Source: Trametes villosa
Taxonomy: Eukaryota; Basidiomycota; Agaricomycetes; Polyporales; Polyporaceae
Assembly: GCA_002964805.2 (NCBI GenBank)
Contig: PUDQ02000001.1
Location: 9,324,001-9,388,000, forward strand
Length of the DNA stretch: 64,000 bases
Direction of reading: 5' to 3'
Shown here in pieces: positions 23,418-34,938 of this stretch (its first letter is position 1; every line of letters begins with the position of its first letter). The notes beneath the pieces are model-generated. The model worked only from the letters and a program-made list of their open reading frames with translations, ran no database searches and was not told the origin of the DNA. The translations under genes were made by a program, and so were the position numbers.

Positions 23418-26245
23418 CAGCAGCTGTTGTAGCCAAATACTGTCACGAACCGTATAGCTCCCGTGACTGTTTTGCAATACGAACCGTCAGCTTCGTATTG
23501 TGTCACCAAGCTCCGGGGCAGCCACCGGGAGCTGCCTTATTAGGCAGGCAGCCCGGGGGAGGCCTGTTATCTCTCTGGAGATAACAGATCTGGGGAGATA
23601 AGGGCCTAATCTCACTGATTAGGCCCCTCCCCTTATCTCCCGAGCTGCCCGGCCCTCCCGATAGCCTCGGGGGGCCGGCGGCTATTTTCCCCTTTGGGCA
23701 CCACACCCAGGTAGGTCCCTACCCTCTAGCTCATTCATTTTCTACTCGATCTGGCTGATTATAGGCTCGTTTTGAACGCATTTCCAGGGCGAACAAGACA
23801 AGGGTAATGCGACGCAAATTAGGTAAGTACTTACCGCGCTTACCCCCAGGCTTACACCCCTCTCTGCCCACAGTAAACAGGCCATATCTCGGCCGTTCCT
23901 CTGCGCGCACGCGCGCGGATTGTATCCCCACACTCGGGTAGCTATTTCACACCAGAGGAGCCCTCACGCGCGCCAAACGGTCCAGCGGCTCTGGTGCTGT
24001 GCTTGTCCCACCTCAGGGGCAGGCCTGCAAGCTGTACCTCGACCACCACTGGTCAGATTCGCGTCGCAGAGGGCTTGTTTTAAAGGTAACGTACTCTATA
24101 TTGTGGGCGATCCATTCGCACGGCCGCGCGAGGCGCGGTTCCAGCCAGGGGAGGCGAGCAGTGCTCAGCCACAGCAGCCTCCCCTGGCTGATATCTCCGC
24201 GGGTATTCCACCGATAGCCGCGGTTTATACACCGTCTGAAAGCTGCTGAAAGCAGCTATCAGGCGATGTATACACCCCAGCGATCCGTCCGCTCGAACCT
24301 GCGCTCTCTGCATACCCTCCTCCTACCCCCCTTGCCCCCTCATACCTTGCCAGGTGGGTTCTGGGGGCACTGTCTCTTCTGTTTCAGTATCCAAGTAGTG
24401 TATGTGCAGTTCTAACAGTACAGATATAGGTTAGTACCTGTACATCAGACAGGAATGAATTTCTCATGTAGTTGCACCCCCTGCACACTAAATATATGAT
24501 TCCTCCCTCGTTTGGTGGGCGTTCTGCCTGCGGTTTTTTTCACCATGTACCTACAATCCCTGCGCACGTATGGACACCTTTTAACTTGTTATCGGGCATA
24601 CAGGAATGTATGGAAAGTCTTATCAGTGTTCAAATGAGAGGCCCATTCAGGCTACACACAGAGAGTACATTATCCTGCAAGTATGCCCACCAAAAAGCCA
24701 TCGAAAATGCGCATCCAACGCATTTTGTTTCGAAGAAATCGGTGGAGAACTGACTGAGATGCCCTGCTTGGACTGCTAGAGCCCTGTACTGCAGTACTGC
24801 ACTGCTGTGCAGGCTCGGGCATGTAAGACGCGTCTTACGGCCCATAGCTGTGTAGTAGTGCAGCACAGGGCTTTAGCACAACTTTGCTCATATCTCCGTG
24901 AGTTCCTCACCAATTCCCATGATTCCGGTTGCGTTCTGTTCGCAATACGTATAGCTTTTGGACCGTTCTTTCCGATTTGCACCATATGTATTAGAGGACC
25001 CCCTATCCCTTGATACATTTCCACACTGATAACAATTTTCCCGCACTGCTATGGACCCGATAGGTTTGGTAGCTACTGATCCAGGTGCGCATAGTCTATG
25101 GGAGTTGTCTCAAAAAAAGAGCGGAGGAAACGCGGCACAATTGAGCGAGATATCGCATATACTCTCAGGACACCCTCAGAAGCCAGAAAAAATGTCAGTG
25201 CCCGGGTTCAGTTCCATGCATGAGCACCAGGAATGTATATTAGCACACCTGGGGCCCAATAGAGCATGGGAAAGCCGTTTTCTGGAGGCTGGGGTAGCCA
25301 GACACTAGAAGAGGAGAGTAAAGGGGGTAGGAGGAGGGCATAGGGAGAGCGCAGGTTCAAGCGGACAGATCGCTGAGGTGTATACATCGCCTGATAGCTG
25401 CGTTCAGCAGCTTTCAGACGGTGTATAAACCGCGGCTATCGGTGAGGAACTGGTGGAGATATCAGCCAGGGGAGGCTGCTGTGGCTGAGCACTGCTCGCC
25501 TCCCCTGGCTGGAACCGCGCCTCGCGCGGCCGTGCGAATGGGTTGCCCAGAGTATAGAGTACATAATCTTTAAAATGCGCCCCCTCCGATGCAATTCCGC
25601 CCAGTAATCATCGAGTTGCTGAATGTAGGCCTGCCCCTGAGGTGGGGCAGACACTGCGCCGGAACGGCTGGACAGATTTGCGCGCGTGAGGGCTCGTTAG
25701 GTGCGCACTGACAATCAGAACCCGGGGGTACACTTTGCGCGAGCGTGCGCGGAATAACGGGCGAGATATGGCCTGGTTTCTGTGGGCAGAAGGGGGTATA
25801 AGCCTGGTGTGAAGCGCAATTAATACTTACCTGATTTGCGTCGCAATACCTGCGTCTTGTTCGCCCTAAAAATGCGTTCAAAACGCGCCTAGAATCAGCT
25901 GGATTGAGTAGAAACTGAGTGAGCTAGAGGGGGGGAGCCTACCAGGGGGTGGTACCTAAGGGGGCAAATAGCCGCCGGCCCCCCGAGGCTATCGGGAGGG
26001 CCGGGCAGCTCGGGAGATAAGGGGAGGGGCCTAATCAGTGAGATTAGGCCCTTATCTCCCCAGATCTGCACAATCTGTTATCTCTGGGGAGATAACAGGC
26101 CTCCCCCGGGCTGCCTGCCTAATCAGGCAGCTCCCGGAGGCTCCCCCGGAGCTTCGTAACACAATACGAAACCTGCCGGTTCGTATTGCAAAACAGTCAC
26201 GGGAGCTAAACGGTTCGTTACAGTATTTGGCTACAGCAACTGGTG
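23418..26245. mobile_element. Level 5: 2828-bp fully palindromic (foldback) element
   Basis: Ends CAGCAGCTGTTGTAGCC (left) and CACCAGTTGCTGTAGCC (right, complement) match at 14 of 17 positions and are flanked by the direct repeat ATCAGGG (23411-23417 and 26246-26252). The outer 930 bp of both arms are strongly conserved inverted copies. The inner 480 bp are more diverged but still collinear. The arms meet at the perfect palindrome GTAAGACGCGTCTTAC (24823-24838), whose centre is within one base of the element midpoint. There is no transposase frame, so it is non-autonomous. A transcript across it would fold into a hairpin of about 1.4 kb. Confidence 0.85.
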
Positions 26246-26872
26246 ATCAGGGTCCGCGCTTGCGCCTGACGTCGCCGTTCCGACCTGAGCGAGGGCACTC
26301 TAGTGACGCGCGCTCCGAGCAGCCGTGCACCAGAGACCCCTCCCAGCCAAGAACCAGCCCCTCGTTGAACCCAGCCAGCACAGGGCAGCGCCAGCGCGAT
26401 CCTCCGCCTCACCAGCCAGCTCCCCCACGGGACTCGGGCGCGTGCGAGGCGCGTGATACGACTATCAGCACTTCCGCGCACGAGCAGGAAGCGCCACGCG
26501 CAGCGGCCCGGCCATCTACTACCTTCAAGGAGCCTGCCGCGCCCCGCAAAGCGGCGCAGAGCGGTAGTCGCAAGCACCTGTTCGCAAAGTCGCCCGACAC
26601 GACGTACGCCCCCCCCCCCCCGCAGAACCGTAACTTCGGAGCGCCGCCTGCAAAGCCGAAGGAATCCGAGCGCAAGGCAGCCTACCGCACGCACGTCCCG
26701 GTCTATAATGCCAAGTTTGCGGAGGAGATCTTCGAGCGTTCAATGAAGACGCCAGTGATCACGCTTTCGCCAGAGGAGCTCCTGTCGATCTCACCCGAGT
26801 TGCGCGCGAAGTACCGCAAGGCGGTCTCGCCGAAGCGCGTCCCTACGGGTGCGCGGTCTGTATGTAGGCATG

Positions 26873-27696
26873 GTGTAACGGCTACGTTACACGTGACTTC
26901 CCGATTCAGAACTTGTACTATACGCCCTACGATACGCCGCTTCCCTTCTCTGCGACGAACCAACGCCAGTACGGCGCTGGTGCTCGTGCCCCGCCCTCGC
27001 TTCGCCCGTACCACGCCTAGCATCCTCGAATTGTTGTATTTTGCAGTCGGCTATGAGCGGCTACACTCGGCCCGGTGTCTTTCTGCCTGATTCCCGTTTG
27101 CTGCCTCGTACATATACCGCGTAGATTACACTTTGTACCTCACGCGTTTGCAATGAGACACCCTTCGTTCGCCCCGTCTCAAGGCAAACCGCCTGCGTCC
27201 GACCCTCCCTCGAGCTCCGAATTCCACACGAATCTCACTCGTTCACGCTCGATCTCGACCGGCGCGAGGCGCCGGCCCATTACACAAGGCAGAGTGTGTA
27301 TCCGAATTAGCGTAAGAGTAAGTAATGTAAGTAATGTTGAACGGATCTGTAACGGGCGTGTTACCGAGGGGGTGCGAGGCGAGACGGGGGAGCGTCGAGG
27401 GCGGGACTCGAGCGGGTGGGCGAGAGAGTGAGCAGAGAGCAAGGGCAACGGGGGCCCGAGACTGGCGTTGATTCGGCGAGAGTACAAACGAGTCAGGATG
27501 TAAGTATATAAAGTAATCGATAGTACCTGTGGAGGCCACGCGAGAACGCGCGCGGCCCCCAACGAACGGTCGATACGAGAGCGGGAGCCCGGCGGGGACG
27601 AGTGCGCGACGTCGGGCGCGACGTACGGAATAGGAAGGTAAGTAAGAACGTATGCTACGAGTGTCCATGAGGCTCGTGTAACGGCGTAGCCGTTAC
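26873..27696. repeat. Possible solo LTR with TGTAACGG..CCGTTACA ends
   Basis: Starts TGTAACGGCTACG and ends CGTAGCCGTTACA, so the two ends are perfect inverted 13-mers with TG..CA termini. It directly follows the level 4 gag tail and ends 64 bp before the CxC5/CxC6 gene stop. The 824-bp length suits a solo LTR. No matching target duplication was seen (CATGG against GGATC), so the call is tentative. It may mark the deletion that removed the 3' half of level 4. Confidence 0.4.
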
Positions 27697-27759
27697 AGGA
27701 TCTAACTGTTACAGATTGCATGCTTCAACAACAAATGTCTACATATCTCCGGTACAACA

Positions 27760-30018
27760 CTACATAGGCTCCCCGGCTAGGTCCCAAAAGTCCTCCTGAA
27801 GTTCTACCCCTGCCTTCTGATGCTTCTTCTCCACCATCTCCTTGTAGACCAGAAACAAAACATGAACAAAACAATCATAATTTACGTCCGTCATCTGCCG
27901 CATCTGTGCCTCGAAGCCATCGAGCCAAGCGTTAAACTGTTCTGCCGTCTCCATGTTGAAAGCGCGAACTTGATGGCTTTCACCGTGATCATCCACTTCG
28001 ACGGAGATCAGGTCGGGCTGGGAGCCGTCCTGAGGAGCAGGGTTGCACCAAAGACGACAGAGAATATCTGTCGCCTTGTGTCCGATATAGTGCCACGCAT
28101 CAACAATGAACTTTGTGGATTGAATCCACGGGCTCTGTGCGTCTTGCGTGACAATATGCCGGAGGAGGTCACAAGCGTCATCGTAGGCAATGAAGCTGGG
28201 CCTCATATCCTCAACGGTTTCAGGCCAAACCTGGTTGAGGATATGAAGCACCTGAGGGGCACTCTCTGACTTGTAGCATTTTCCCCAACCCACAGGGGTG
28301 CCGCAAGCCCACTGGATGGTTTCCAGACAATAGGTTGTTTTAGCCCTAAAGGTGTGTACAACCTGATCGCCTGGAACATCTCCCAGTGGTGGTAGCTGTA
28401 TACGTAGCGCAGGCGCCCCACCTATATTATCCTGGGGAGCAGCGCGTTGACGACGGATAACACGCTGCACCCCAGGAAATGACAGGCGAGTGAACCTAGC
28501 TTGCCACCTCTTGTACCATGCGTGATGCTCAGCATCGTCACATGTGAGAGCACCCGCCATGTGAACCTCCCTACCACACGGAATAATGCCGCAAATGCTG
28601 CGTAAGCCTAGGTGGTCCTGGCAGAATCTCCCGCTACGGAAATCTACCAGGGGCTCACGACAGTCATCTAATGCACATTTCTGTGTATTATAAGGGGTCA
28701 GTATACAACGGATTGTCATAGAAGCTATGCCGGTGACCATACCCGATGAGTTATGGTCTTCCCATCCATCACGGCCAGACGGACATAGCCACGTGGCTCT
28801 CCAGGAACCGCCTCCTGCTGCACTACGCCAACATGGGCAAGTCCGGCAGGTAAAGGTTGTAGTGGAGGGGCAACACCATCGGCCGGTGGTTGTCCTAGTT
28901 CCTGGTCCTATAACATGCAAATATTAGTCATAAGACATGATGATACAACGGAAAATTACATCTGCATGCAAACCGGCAACTTGGTTGATTGGCTGCTCTC
29001 CAGGAACTAGCCCGTCACGGATAAGGTCGGCGCGGTACCGCTTGAGATGTGTACACTCCGGGCAGCCATGGCTCAGGGACCCAGGAAGAACACCACCATT
29101 GACGCCAATAGCCGCCCTAACATGACGAGCGAAGACATCCGCACTTGGATGGGCAGGTAGGGAGAAGTCGTCAAGCTTGTCGTGGGCTACCAGGAGACGC
29201 CGAGAAAAGTGCTCAAAGAAGAGACGTCGGGATTGACGGTCAGTGAGAAGCGGTGGTCCAGGAAGGAGGTTGTTGATCCATCGAGCGAAATTCGACCAGC
29301 CAGCGTGAAAGCAGATGAGGGCTTGCTCTTGAGCTTGTGCAACGCGTCGCTGAGCCCAGAGACCGTGTTTCGAGATGCGAAGATATTCAGCCCCAGGCTC
29401 CAAAGTCTGCAGCCGCCCAGTGTTGTTGCCCCCAGGGTACGTGAAGCAGTCCGGATAATAGTCGGCACGGCAATTGACACAGTGGCCAACGTAGAGCGTT
29501 GCCGTCCTCCAGCGTAGATCGGCCATCAGTACCCGGATAGACTGTGGATCGACCCGGCGACGGAGTGAGCGGCGAGCCGCGTTTGCGGGGCAGCGGGCAC
29601 ATTCGAGGCGACTAGTGCACAGGATGATTGGCGGGGTAGGAGTAGTTGGAGGGGCTTCGAGGCTGTCGGGATCTATGCCGAGGAACTCATAGATAGTGCT
29701 CACATCCGTTTGGAGTTCCTCAGCTGTGCCCTCGGAGAAAGGATCACCAAGATCCAGTTGGCCGGCCGCAGGGGGCTGGTTGGTGGTGCAAGCGTTGCTC
29801 AGAGCCGCAGCAATACTACGAGACCAAGCCGTATGTGCTGGTTGGCGGGGATCCTGGGCCTGCCGGCGGTGAAGACGCCAGAGAGGCCATAAGCTCAGCA
29901 GTGTAGCCAAGACATAGACAGTTCGCATGAGGTCGTCATCTGCATGAAAGTAGGCTTGCAGGATAAGCGTCAAGTCTCGGACGTTTGCCATGGCTGGAGG
30001 GATGAAGGATGTATTCAA
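27760..30018 (-). CDS. CxC5/CxC6 KDZ-associated transposase (intact)
   Basis: Exon 1 28974-30018, exon 2 27760-28907, intron with donor GTTTGC and acceptor TTATAG; 2193 nt, 730 aa (721 aa from the second ATG at 29991). The first half carries the CxC5-type cluster: CTSRLECARCPANAARR, then GHCVNCRADYYPDCF, with a further pair in HGCPECTHLKRY. The second half has the CxC6-type cluster (KCALDDCREPLVDFRSGRFC, then CGIIPCGREVH). The nuclease-like core follows: first Asp in SFIAYDDACDLLRHI, second in STKFIVDAWHYIGHKATD, and Glu in NMETAEQFNAWLDGF. All three acidic residues are present, so it is probably the transposase of level 3. An alternative donor (GTTGTA, 22 nt downstream) would also keep the frame. 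Confidence 0.85.
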
Positions 30019-30220
30019 CCATATTGGTGCTCGACCGGCGACGACGTCACGGTCAATGTGAAGCCAGCCACACGTGAGCGCCAGAGGTTCCGCGAACTTT
30101 TGCCTCTCACCGTCTAGCCTCGACCCTCCAGGCTCCTCGTCTCTGCTTCCACTTAAAACTGTGCTTGCTCATGCGCGGGGATCTTCTACTACGAAATCGG
30201 AGGTCGCGCAGTTGCAAACC

Positions 30221-32180
30221 ATGGCGGATATGCAGCCGAACACGTCGAAGGACAAGCAGAAGGGGAAGCAGAAGGAGCCCGTCTTCAGGGACAACGCAGA
30301 GGTTGGAGGTGGGCCGAGTCGCAAACGGCCTCGGCGTAGTTCTCCTGACCCTGACAAGTATGCATATATCCTGTCTTATGACGACTCGTATGATGCTGGA
30401 TGGTTAACATGTGTTCATGAAATACAGGACTGCAGACTCGTTTGCCTTTAATCTAAGCAACCCAGACTCGGACCTCGACAATGGTACGTACCCCTTCCTA
30501 TCCCCTCTACCCATAAGCCCTCACTCCATTCCCATGCCCCTGCGGCGAACGCCTCTCCCCGCATCCCACCATGCACCTGTTCTCGCTCATTGCCGGGGCA
30601 CGCCGGTGCTCCTACGCCAAGGACGGTGTGTTAACGTTTGCTGTTGGTGCTTCGAGCCAGTCAGCCAGGAGCGACAGCTGGGAAACGGGCGGACATGTGG
30701 CTGGACAAGGTTCGAAACGGGCGCTGCTGTCGACGGAGGAAAGAGACAAGCAGGCTCGATCGGTCGGACACGTACAACGCGACAATTTCACGCTGACATG
30801 GACATCCATGCACAGGGCGATCTCCACCACACAGACATGCATACGCCGCAGATGCACTGGCAGATTACAGTTCGTGCGGCGCGAAGACGTTAGGACGCGG
30901 GCGGCCGAGGGCAGCTCGGAAGAACTCGAGGACGCAGTGGGGAGCGGCCGCGCACGCAAAGGCCCGCGTCGCGCATGGCTTGTGGGCGAAGTGGGCGCGC
31001 AGCGGCCCGGGCGACTCTCGCCCCGATGCACTTCCCGCCGCAGGCAGAGGGAACGCAGGAGGAGGACGCGCGGGAGGGGGAGGGGGAGGGGAAGGAGGCA
31101 GCAGCAGCGATCGGGTACGTGTTTCATTACCGAGTATTCTCCCTGTCTCGGTGGCAGTAGCGCACACCTACTCATTCCTCGTCCCGCTTGCAGGCCGACA
31201 AAGCCACAAGGAAGGCAAGGACGGAGACTCCTCTCCGGCGCAGGGAGACGACGATGATGCCGGACGGCCGGCGGCGGCCCCTTGCGCGGGTGGTGTCGAA
31301 CGCGGTCGCGGTGATGCCGCAGGCGAAGGTGCCAAAGCGGGCGAGCCTCCCGTCCTCGTTCGACGGCGGGGAGGAGCTGCGGAACCCGCTCACGCTGCGT
31401 GCGCCGCCGACCGTGTTTGTTGGGGGTGTGCCAGTGCCACCGCTTGGAGCGCGTCTGGATGCTGCGTGTGCAAGCGCGTGGTCGACGCACGTCGATTGAA
31501 TCGCGCTGCACGGGCAAATCAAGGGCCTGAGGGGGCTACTGCGATCGTGGATGACGTGGACGAGGACTTTGCGCTCTAGGCGGCTGCGGAGGGGAATGGG
31601 AAAGGAAGTGGGGAAGGGAAGGAGCGCGGGGCGCAGACAGCGGCGAACAAGTTCTGGCAGGAAGTCGTGCAGAACGTGCGCAAGCAGGGCTCGCGGTAGA
31701 AAACGGGTGTGCGCAGACAGTTCCTGCACTCCAACAAGACGCAGCCGGGATAGTGCGTGTCTCCCATCCCCCCCTTCTATCCCCTCTTCCCCTCCCACGT
31801 CTTTGTCAACCCGGTGCCAACGCAGGCGACAGCTACGCCGGCGAGCTCGGCGATGTGATCATCCGCCAGACGCTCTGCAACCTCTTCCCGCCCGTCACCC
31901 ACCGTGTTCGACCACCCGCGCGCCTGCCCACGCCCGCGGACTTCCTCGTGCACGTGCTCGTGCCCCAGGCCGCCGTGCCTCCCATCGCGGAGGACCTCGC
32001 GCTCAGTCACGCGTCGAGCACGGTGTCGCAATGTTCCTCGCGGACGAGGGCAAGGGCGGTGGAGGAAAAGAGCGGAGTGACGTGTTGAGCGCGGGGAAGA
32101 GGGTCATGATGGAGCGCGCGAGGGCGAGGAGGAAGGAGCTCAAGGAGGAGGGGCGGCGGGAGGAGGAGGAGCAGATGGAG
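30221..32180 (+). pseudogene. RTC4-like (restriction of telomere capping protein 4) pseudogene
   Basis: Exon 1 (30221-30357) encodes a basic leader with SRKRPRRSSPDPD; exon 2 (30428-30483) continues in phase. The middle is degraded. From about 31520 one frame reads AIVDDVDEDFAL, stop, then ANKFWQEVVQNVRKQGSR, stop, then TGVRRQFLHSNKTQPG. Splicing joins this to YYAGELGDVIIRQTLCN and PADFLVHVLVPQAAV, and after another frame change to HGVAMFLADEG and a basic coiled tail. This order matches my memory of basidiomycete RTC4-domain proteins. Two in-frame stops and a frameshift near 32010 show it is dead. The family name is from recall and should be checked; the coding decay is seen directly. Confidence 0.55.
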
Positions 32181-33120
32181 CCTAGTTGCACGGTATCTGG
32201 CCTCCTACCGCTCGAAATTCCCATTCCGGGTTTTTGCTGGGGCGCATCTGGACGTCTCCCATGCATCGTCACACCCATAACTATCGCATCGCATCTGTTC
32301 GATAACTCCTCCAGGCGAGATGCTTCCTGCACCATTGCCCACGCAAGACGGCCGCTTCCTACAATGTCAATAGTTTCTACTGCAGAGGGATCAGAACTGC
32401 TCCGCAATACAATTTCGTTGCAGAATATCATTGCCTGGCATGCAGACGGCATACTGATATGGTTCGTTAATCTTAGTAATTTATGCCCCGAGCTACAAGA
32501 GCTATTTCGTCGAGCGTGTTCATCATGGGCGCCAAATCCTCAAGTAAGTGCCGCAATTGCGCCCTCAAGCGCCTCGTAGTTCACTTCTTGCTTAGGCCTT
32601 GCAAGCACGCGTCCAATTTGAGCCCCTAGCCACCTCTTCTTGCTCAACATCCTCCAGCTTTCTGGCATTGGGTCCTCCTTTTCGCTCTACACACCAGGGC
32701 CGGATGTGCTTGCGGCGCTGCAGGCAGTGACTGCGCTCCAGAACGAGCGCAACAGGGCCTACGACGCGAACGCGCGCCGCAGCTGATGCACTGCGCTACG
32801 GCAGTTCATCGCCCCACCAATATTTCCTCTCGATATGCACAACACCACCGCCAGTGACTAGCGCGGGCTTTCGGAGCCGATGTGCAGATGCGACTGTACT
32901 ATGTGCTCTACTGGTGCGTTTGCAGCTCGTTTTGGACCCAGTACACGCTCACAACCGCCGACTTACAGCGCGGGGGCAAGCACGCAAGTACGGTGCAAAC
33001 GGACCTACCACAGGGAGACAGGGCAAGCTCTCACGCTGACTCGGAGCACCGCGTCTGCGGTCTGCCATATCCAAACCGTCGAGTGCGCACACTTCTCTTC
33101 CCCGGTGATATGCCCACTGA
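32181..33120. other. Level 3 interior, no supported gene
   Basis: Short open frames only, without recognisable motifs, between the two pseudogenes. Confidence 0.4.
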
Positions 33121-33124
33121 CCAC

Positions 33125-33690
33125 CGCCGCGGCTTCTGCAGTGTCATCAACCCGTCGAACAGGAAGCTTAGCACGAAGATGGTCAAGAGCACGCCGAAGG
33201 ACCTCAACCTCGCCGTCGAGGTCGCCGTGAAGGTGTTGGACACCTGGGTCCTGCACATCAACAGCGTCCAGCGCTCGCGCCTCCTGAACAAGCTCGGCGA
33301 CCTCATGTGGCAGCACGCGGACATGCTCGCGGCGCTCGACTACAGCAAGACGTTCAGCTAAACAAATAAGACTGACATCGACCACTCGATCCGCTGCATC
33401 CGGTACTACGCCGGCTGGATAGACAAGATCCCCGGCCAGACGACCGAGTCGAGACATCCGATGCCAGGCTTACCTACACCCGCCACGAGTCTATCGGTGT
33501 CCTCAGCTAGATGATCCCCCGGAACTTCCCTTGTACGTGGACGTCTTTCAGCCTATCTGACGCACGCAGCTGATCGAATAATTTCGCATTGTTCGTAGTG
33601 CAAATGATATTGTGCAAGATCGGCCCTGCACTCGCAACTGGCTGCACGCGGCCGGTCGTTCTCAAGCCCTCGGAGTTCCCTGACTGCGCT
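33125..33690 (+). pseudogene. Aldehyde dehydrogenase (NAD(P)+-dependent) pseudogene, 5' part
   Basis: Readable blocks in order are GFCSVINPSNRKLSTK, TPKDLNLAVEVAVKVLDTW, VQRSRLLNKLGDLMWQHAD, an in-frame TAA (33360), DIDHSIRCIRYYAGWIDKI, TYTRHESIGVLS, an in-frame TAG, MIPRNFP (normally IPWNFP), then KIGPALATGCTRPVVLKPSEF. These are the N-terminal and cofactor-binding blocks of the aldehyde dehydrogenase superfamily. The catalytic Cys and Glu regions are missing: coding similarity ends near 33690 and the next 1.2 kb is unrelated. It is therefore a truncated, multiply stopped copy, probably a captured host gene. Confidence 0.85.
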
Positions 33691-34938
33691 CTCGGACGTT
33701 TGGTAGCGGCTCGTGCCCGTCATGGCGACGTGCACGCACGCTTCTCCCGCAACACGTACTCGCTCTTATGGCTGTGTGGACGACACAAGAAGCCCTCGGA
33801 TGCACCGGGGGCCGCCGGCTCTGGTTCGGACTGCCGCGACGCGCCCGCAGCGCAGCTGCATGACTGCCCCGGGCCCGCCGTGCACAGTTCGACAGCCGTG
33901 CTGCGCCGTGCACGCAACAACGTCGGCAAGTACACACACGACGCAGTAGGCGTCGACCCGCAATCGCAGGCGCAAGGACTCGCAACACTGCGTTCGCGTG
34001 CGGCCGTCTCGAGCGCCCCCGGCGGGCTGCGCTGTGCACGTCTCCCCGGCGAACTGACATTGTACAAGTATCCGCAGCTCGCCCGTCATCTCCGTGGTCG
34101 TGCTGTGTCGCGCCGCAGACGCTGCCGCCCCGCCCCGACGCGCTCAATACGACCCCGACGACGCCCCCGTAGCCTTTTACACGCCGCCACTGGGCCGCTT
34201 CAGGTGAGTACCCGGCTGTGACCCCTGCGGCGCTCGCAGCCCCGCGCTCACGCTTTCTAGAACCATGCTGCGCCCCCGCCATCCGCAACTTGAACACGCT
34301 TCCGCGAGCCCCCACGCCATTCATGGGTACCAAACAGGGTGAGCTCACGTTCTGAGGAATCCTCTCCTCGGTGTACTGACAGCGCCTGGCTTGTGCTCCG
34401 TGCCCCGAATCGACCGCCGCCCCGCATCTCAAGCTGCAAACTCGCCGGCCCCGTGAGCACCTTGGAGGTCGCAGCAGGGGCGAGCGGGGCGACGGACGGA
34501 CGGCGCGCCGCACACTGGAGGAGTGCATACGGTGGTGAGTCTGCGTCATTCCGCCGGGCCGTTCTCCACGCGTGCTTGAACCGGGCCCGCCCGTGCAGAC
34601 ACGCGCACTGCCATCGACGCTGCTCACCTCCAGCGCAGCTGCTGACCTCGACGCCCGCCCGTATGTACTAAGTACATGGTGAGGCCGCCACCACGCGAGC
34701 CTCAAGCTCGTCAAAGACAGCCACGAGGCACCTCTTCCTACGGCGCAAATCCGCTGCCCCGCGAGCGTCAGCGACGGGACGTCCGGAAGACGTCTCTGCG
34801 TCTCCCACACCCGTGCCTGTACATGTGTAACATCGGCGAATCAGGAGCAGCGGGGGCTCGAGGGACACAGGTTGTAGGCTAAAGCAGAGCCACGAACTTT
34901 ATAGGCATCGTTGTAAGTAGAACATATACAATACTATC
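33691..34938. other. Level 3 interior, no supported gene
   Basis: About 1.25 kb of GC-rich sequence with overlapping open frames on both strands but no motif, repeat or plausible exon structure that I can support. Confidence 0.4.

Larger units (their letters stand above)
21533..26868 (+). pseudogene. Level 4 gag: frameshifted and split by the palindromic element
   Basis: Main part 21533-23370, tail 26253-26868. The N-terminal region is helical (LRNRLDLEQTQAILKPIHAI). The capsid-like core includes HTLCRFFQDLKALFEICEVE, RWVIRYLLIAVSDLC and LSSYHRDFLAMTTYL. A run of NA dipeptides comes from a 6-bp tandem repeat near 22850. Near 22990 the frame slips by one base, just before the zinc knuckle CHYCGNANCQMRTC. 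The coiled end (AQLEHKIYALKQASA) meets a stop at 23370. Homology to the level 1 gag tail resumes at 26253 after the level 5 insertion (for example QRQRDPPPHQPAPP). No pol is present. The knuckle is CX2CX4CX4C, with Cys where the usual retroviral-type knuckle has His. Confidence 0.75.

Noticed and set aside
30865..31580. Minus-strand 301-codon and plus-strand 199-codon frames near the RTC4-like remnant
   Set aside because: They run across the degraded middle of the pseudogene and have no conserved blocks; treated as shadows.
33360..33520. Repeat-induced point mutation as the cause of stops in the pseudogenes
   Set aside because: Some stops are compatible with C to T change, but I cannot measure dinucleotide bias without the parent copies.
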